Positions 61,844 to 64,000 of a DNA stretch of 64,000 nucleotides are shown here, one piece after another. Within the stretch, counting starts at the first letter, position 1; the number at the start of each line of letters is the position of its first letter. The notes under the pieces are model-generated. The model had not been told where the DNA came from and searched no databases. It saw only the letters and a program-made list of their open reading frames with translations. The DNA is from Phocoenobacter uteri (lineage in GTDB: Bacteria; Pseudomonadota; Gammaproteobacteria; Enterobacterales; Pasteurellaceae). The stretch is taken from the NCBI RefSeq assembly GCF_900454895.1, contig NZ_UGTA01000001.1, positions 1,550,001 to 1,614,000 on the forward strand, in the 5' to 3' direction. A program made the translations under genes and the position numbers.

Positions 61844-63718
61844 ATGGAAATCGAACTACTTGAAATCAAAAATTTTCTCTCTGAAATTGCCCCTTTTGAT
61901 GAATTACCCGAACAAGCACTCAATGAATTAGCCCACAATATTGAAATCCGTTATTTTCGTGCTGAAACCCCTATTTTAAGCTACGGTGGGGAGATTGATT
62001 CCCTTTATGTGATCCGAAGTGGCGTGGTGGAAGTGTATCGTCGTAGTGGCAAACTGTATAACCGTATGACAGAGAAACAAATCTTTGGGCAAATGGGACT
62101 CTTTATGAATAATAAAGTGCGTTTTCCTGTGGTTGCGATTGAAGATACGCTTGCTTATTGTATTCCTGCCGAGATTTTTCATCGCTATTGTGATGAATAC
62201 GAAGTGTTTGCGGATTTTATGGAAGTGGAAGGCACACAGCGTTTAAATCAAGCCATCTCCAATAGTGAAAATGACCTAACACAATCCAAAGTCAAAACCT
62301 TAATTACTCGCCCTGCAGTGATTGTGGACCAACATACTTCAATTACGGACACTGCCGCTTGCATGAAAGAAGAAAACGTGTCAGCGGTATTGGTTGCCAA
62401 TGCAAACGAAGGCGATGAAGATGACCACGATCCTTTTGTTGGCATTGTCACAGACAGAGATTTATGTACCCGCGTGCTGGCAGAAAAAATAGATCCAGCG
62501 ACGGCAATCAGCGAAGTAATGTCACCAAGTTTATACTATTTAGACGGCAATGCTTATGTGTATGAAGCGATGATGACAATGCTACGCTACAACATTAACC
62601 ATTTACCAGTGATGAACAAAGGCGAAGCGATTGGGATTATTTCCAACACGGATTTACTGCGTCACGAATCGCAAAATAGCTTGTTGATTGTAAACAGTAT
62701 TTTCCAACAAAACAGTGTGGAAGATTTAGCCGTCATTGCAGGGCAAGTCAAAGATTGTTTTGTGCGAATGGTGCAAGAAGAGGCAAATTCGCATATGGTC
62801 GGCTCAGCAATGGCAGTGATTGGACGCAGTTTCAAACAGCGTTTAGCAGAACTTGCCGAAGAAAAACTTGGCACCGCACCGATTCCTTACTGTCTATTAG
62901 CCTTAGGCTCAATGGCACGTGATGAACAGCTTATCGTTACCGATCAAGACAACGCCTTAATTTTAGATGAAAGCTACGATCCTAAATTACACAACGATTA
63001 CTTCGAGCAATTCTCCCACTTTATTTGCGATGGCTTAGCGGCTTGTGGCTATACTTATTGCACTGGCGATATTATGGCGACCAATCCAGAATGGCGTAAA
63101 ACCCTCACAGAATGGAAAGAAACCTTTGCAGATTGGATCGATAATCCAAATCCAAAAGCCCTATTAAACAGCTCAATTTTCTTTGATTTAGACGGCGTTT
63201 ATGGTCGTACTAAATGGGCGGAGCAGCTATATAGTTTTGTGGTGCAACGTGCGAGAAAAAACAATGTTTTCTTAGGTGCATTGGCTCATACGGCAGGCTT
63301 ACGCACTCCGCCACTGGGCTTCTTTAAAAACTTTGTGATGGAAAATGACGGTCGCCATCAAAAATCAATTAACCTAAAACGTCGTGGCACAGCTCCACTG
63401 GCAGATTTGATTCGTGTTCACGCGTTATCTATCGGGTCATTGGCTAAAAACTCGTTTGAGCGTTTAGAAAATATTATTGAGGCAGGCATTTTGCCACGTA
63501 ATCAGGGACGAGATCTACAAAACGCCCTTGAATTGCTCTCTATCGTGCGTATCCGCCACCAAGCGAATGATGTGTTAGAAGATCTCGAGCCAGATAATAA
63601 TATCGATCCTGAAACGATGTCAGATCGTGAACGCCGTAATTTAAAAGATGCTTTCTTGGTGCTAAGCAATGCCCAAAAATTTATTAAATTCCGCTATCCG
63701 CCAAGACGTAAATACTAA
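61844..63718 (+). CDS. cNMP-binding/CBS/DUF294 nucleotidyltransferase-like signalling protein
   Basis: A 624-residue cytoplasmic protein. Domains in order: cyclic-nucleotide-binding-like domain (about 10-135, with RSGVVEVYRRSGKLYNRMTEKQIFGQMGLF); two CBS domains (about 155-285, with IVTDRDLCTRVLAEK and IISNTDLLRHES); a DUF294 nucleotidyltransferase domain (about 315-450, with LALGSMARDEQLIVTDQDNALI carrying GS-R-E---DQDN); and a C-terminal substrate-binding-like domain. Such proteins are thought to sense nucleotides and modify a partner, but no reaction is proven. It is followed 9 bases later by an exonuclease gene, a pairing seen in many bacteria. Confidence 0.88.
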   Translation: MEIELLEIKNFLSEIAPFDELPEQALNELAHNIEIRYFRAETPILSYGGEIDSLYVIRSGVVEVYRRSGKLYNRMTEKQIFGQMGLFMNNKVRFPVVAIEDTLAYCIPAEIFHRYCDEYEVFADFMEVEGTQRLNQAISNSENDLTQSKVKTLITRPAVIVDQHTSITDTAACMKEENVSAVLVANANEGDEDDHDPFVGIVTDRDLCTRVLAEKIDPATAISEVMSPSLYYLDGNAYVYEAMMTMLRYNINHLPVMNKGEAIGIISNTDLLRHESQNSLLIVNSIFQQNSVEDLAVIAGQVKDCFVRMVQEEANSHMVGSAMAVIGRSFKQRLAELAEEKLGTAPIPYCLLALGSMARDEQLIVTDQDNALILDESYDPKLHNDYFEQFSHFICDGLAACGYTYCTGDIMATNPEWRKTLTEWKETFADWIDNPNPKALLNSSIFFDLDGVYGRTKWAEQLYSFVVQRARKNNVFLGALAHTAGLRTPPLGFFKNFVMENDGRHQKSINLKRRGTAPLADLIRVHALSIGSLAKNSFERLENIIEAGILPRNQGRDLQNALELLSIVRIRHQANDVLEDLEPDNNIDPETMSDRERRNLKDAFLVLSNAQKFIKFRYPPRRKY

Positions 63719-63727
63719 GGATAAACA

Positions 63728-64000
63728 ATGACAGCAAAACAAAATTTGATTATCCCTGATAGCCAGCTCCCTGAAAACTGGCAGGATTACTATCAACAAC
63801 AGGCTCAGCAGGTGAAAAATCCGCTACTAAAAGCATTTTACCAAGCGGGCGTGATCGACGAAAACACGCCCCTAAAAGAGGTGGATTTTGTGGCTCTGGA
63901 TTTTGAAACCACAGGCTTAGACGCGACCGTTGATGACATTGTGAGTATCGGCTTAATTCCTTTTGACTTGAAAAGCATTTATTGTAACCAAGCCAAACAT
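63728..64000 (+). CDS. DEDDh 3'-5' exonuclease (DnaQ/Pol III epsilon-like), 3' end beyond window
   Basis: The first 91 residues. VDFVALDFETTGLDATVDDIVSIGL (about 52-76) holds exonuclease motif I, with Asp58 and Glu60 as metal ligands. It pairs with the upstream cNMP/CBS/DUF294 gene. A preceding amphipathic N-terminus (about 15-45) is typical of the DUF294-linked DnaQ-like proteins. The rest lies beyond base 64000. Confidence 0.85.
   Translation, partial: MTAKQNLIIPDSQLPENWQDYYQQQAQQVKNPLLKAFYQAGVIDENTPLKEVDFVALDFETTGLDATVDDIVSIGLIPFDLKSIYCNQAKH

Overview
The window is about 64 kb of chromosome from a member of the Pasteurellaceae, most likely the Actinobacillus/Mannheimia/Glaesserella side of the family. 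Three things point there. Uptake signal sequences (USS) with the core (A)AAGCGGT and an AT-rich tail recur on both strands; this is the 'Apl' USS type, not the Haemophilus influenzae AAGTGCGGT type. The competence cluster comNOPQ-recC is present behind a TGCGA-N6-TCGCA CRP-S site. The surE-nlpD-truD neighbourhood lacks pcm and rpoS. DNA is AT-rich and coding density is high. I see no prophage, insertion sequence, CRISPR array or restriction system, so this is mostly core genome.

Layout. 1-5.8 kb: gph (cut by the window edge), panE, then the leftward group surE-yqaA-LysM lipoprotein-nlpD-truD. 6-9.5 kb: corA with a structured leader, a probable small RNA gene, trpS, a DUF805 gene and a stand-alone acpP. 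9.9-13.6 kb: focA-pflB and a second DUF805 gene. 13.7-20.4 kb: htrA, fbp (CRP site), pgsA, pepN and a small methyltransferase-like membrane protein. 20.4-26.4 kb: CRP-S site, comNOPQ, recC and a thioesterase. 26.4-33.9 kb: a divergent L-ascorbate (ula) regulon with a fused UlaA-UlaB transporter. 33.9-40.7 kb: mrcB, an EamA transporter, rpiA, glmM, slyD and ubiC, all leftward. 40.8-47.7 kb: the full atpIBEFHAGDC operon. 48-51.4 kb: a nuclease lipoprotein and a porin, divergent, with two CRP sites between them. 51.7-54.3 kb: ubiD and znuA. 54.4-56.5 kb: a TonB-dependent receptor whose 5' end carries a 7-bp tandem repeat. 56.6-64 kb: trmN6, tmk, mltG, three tRNA-Lys genes, yggT, rraB, engB, a third DUF805 gene, a cNMP/CBS/DUF294 protein and the start of an exonuclease gene.

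How they connect. Carbon-status control by CRP is a recurring theme: consensus sites lie before fbp, between ulaG and ulaA and (twice) between the nuclease and porin genes, and a CRP-S site precedes the DNA-uptake pseudopilin operon. Envelope and cell-wall genes are frequent (nlpD, mrcB, mltG, glmM, htrA, yqaA, pgsA).

The strongest unusual signal is the TonB receptor at 54356-56492. A well-placed ATG with a good ribosome binding site and a signal peptide is one base out of frame with the rest of the gene because of a tract of five full copies plus one partial copy of ATGGTAG. Loss of one unit, or gain of two, would restore a 709-residue receptor. A Fur-box-like site lies just upstream. This looks like a phase-variable iron receptor, currently OFF. 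Second tier: a probable stand-alone small RNA gene at about 7447-7590, and a corA leader with mutually exclusive pairings.
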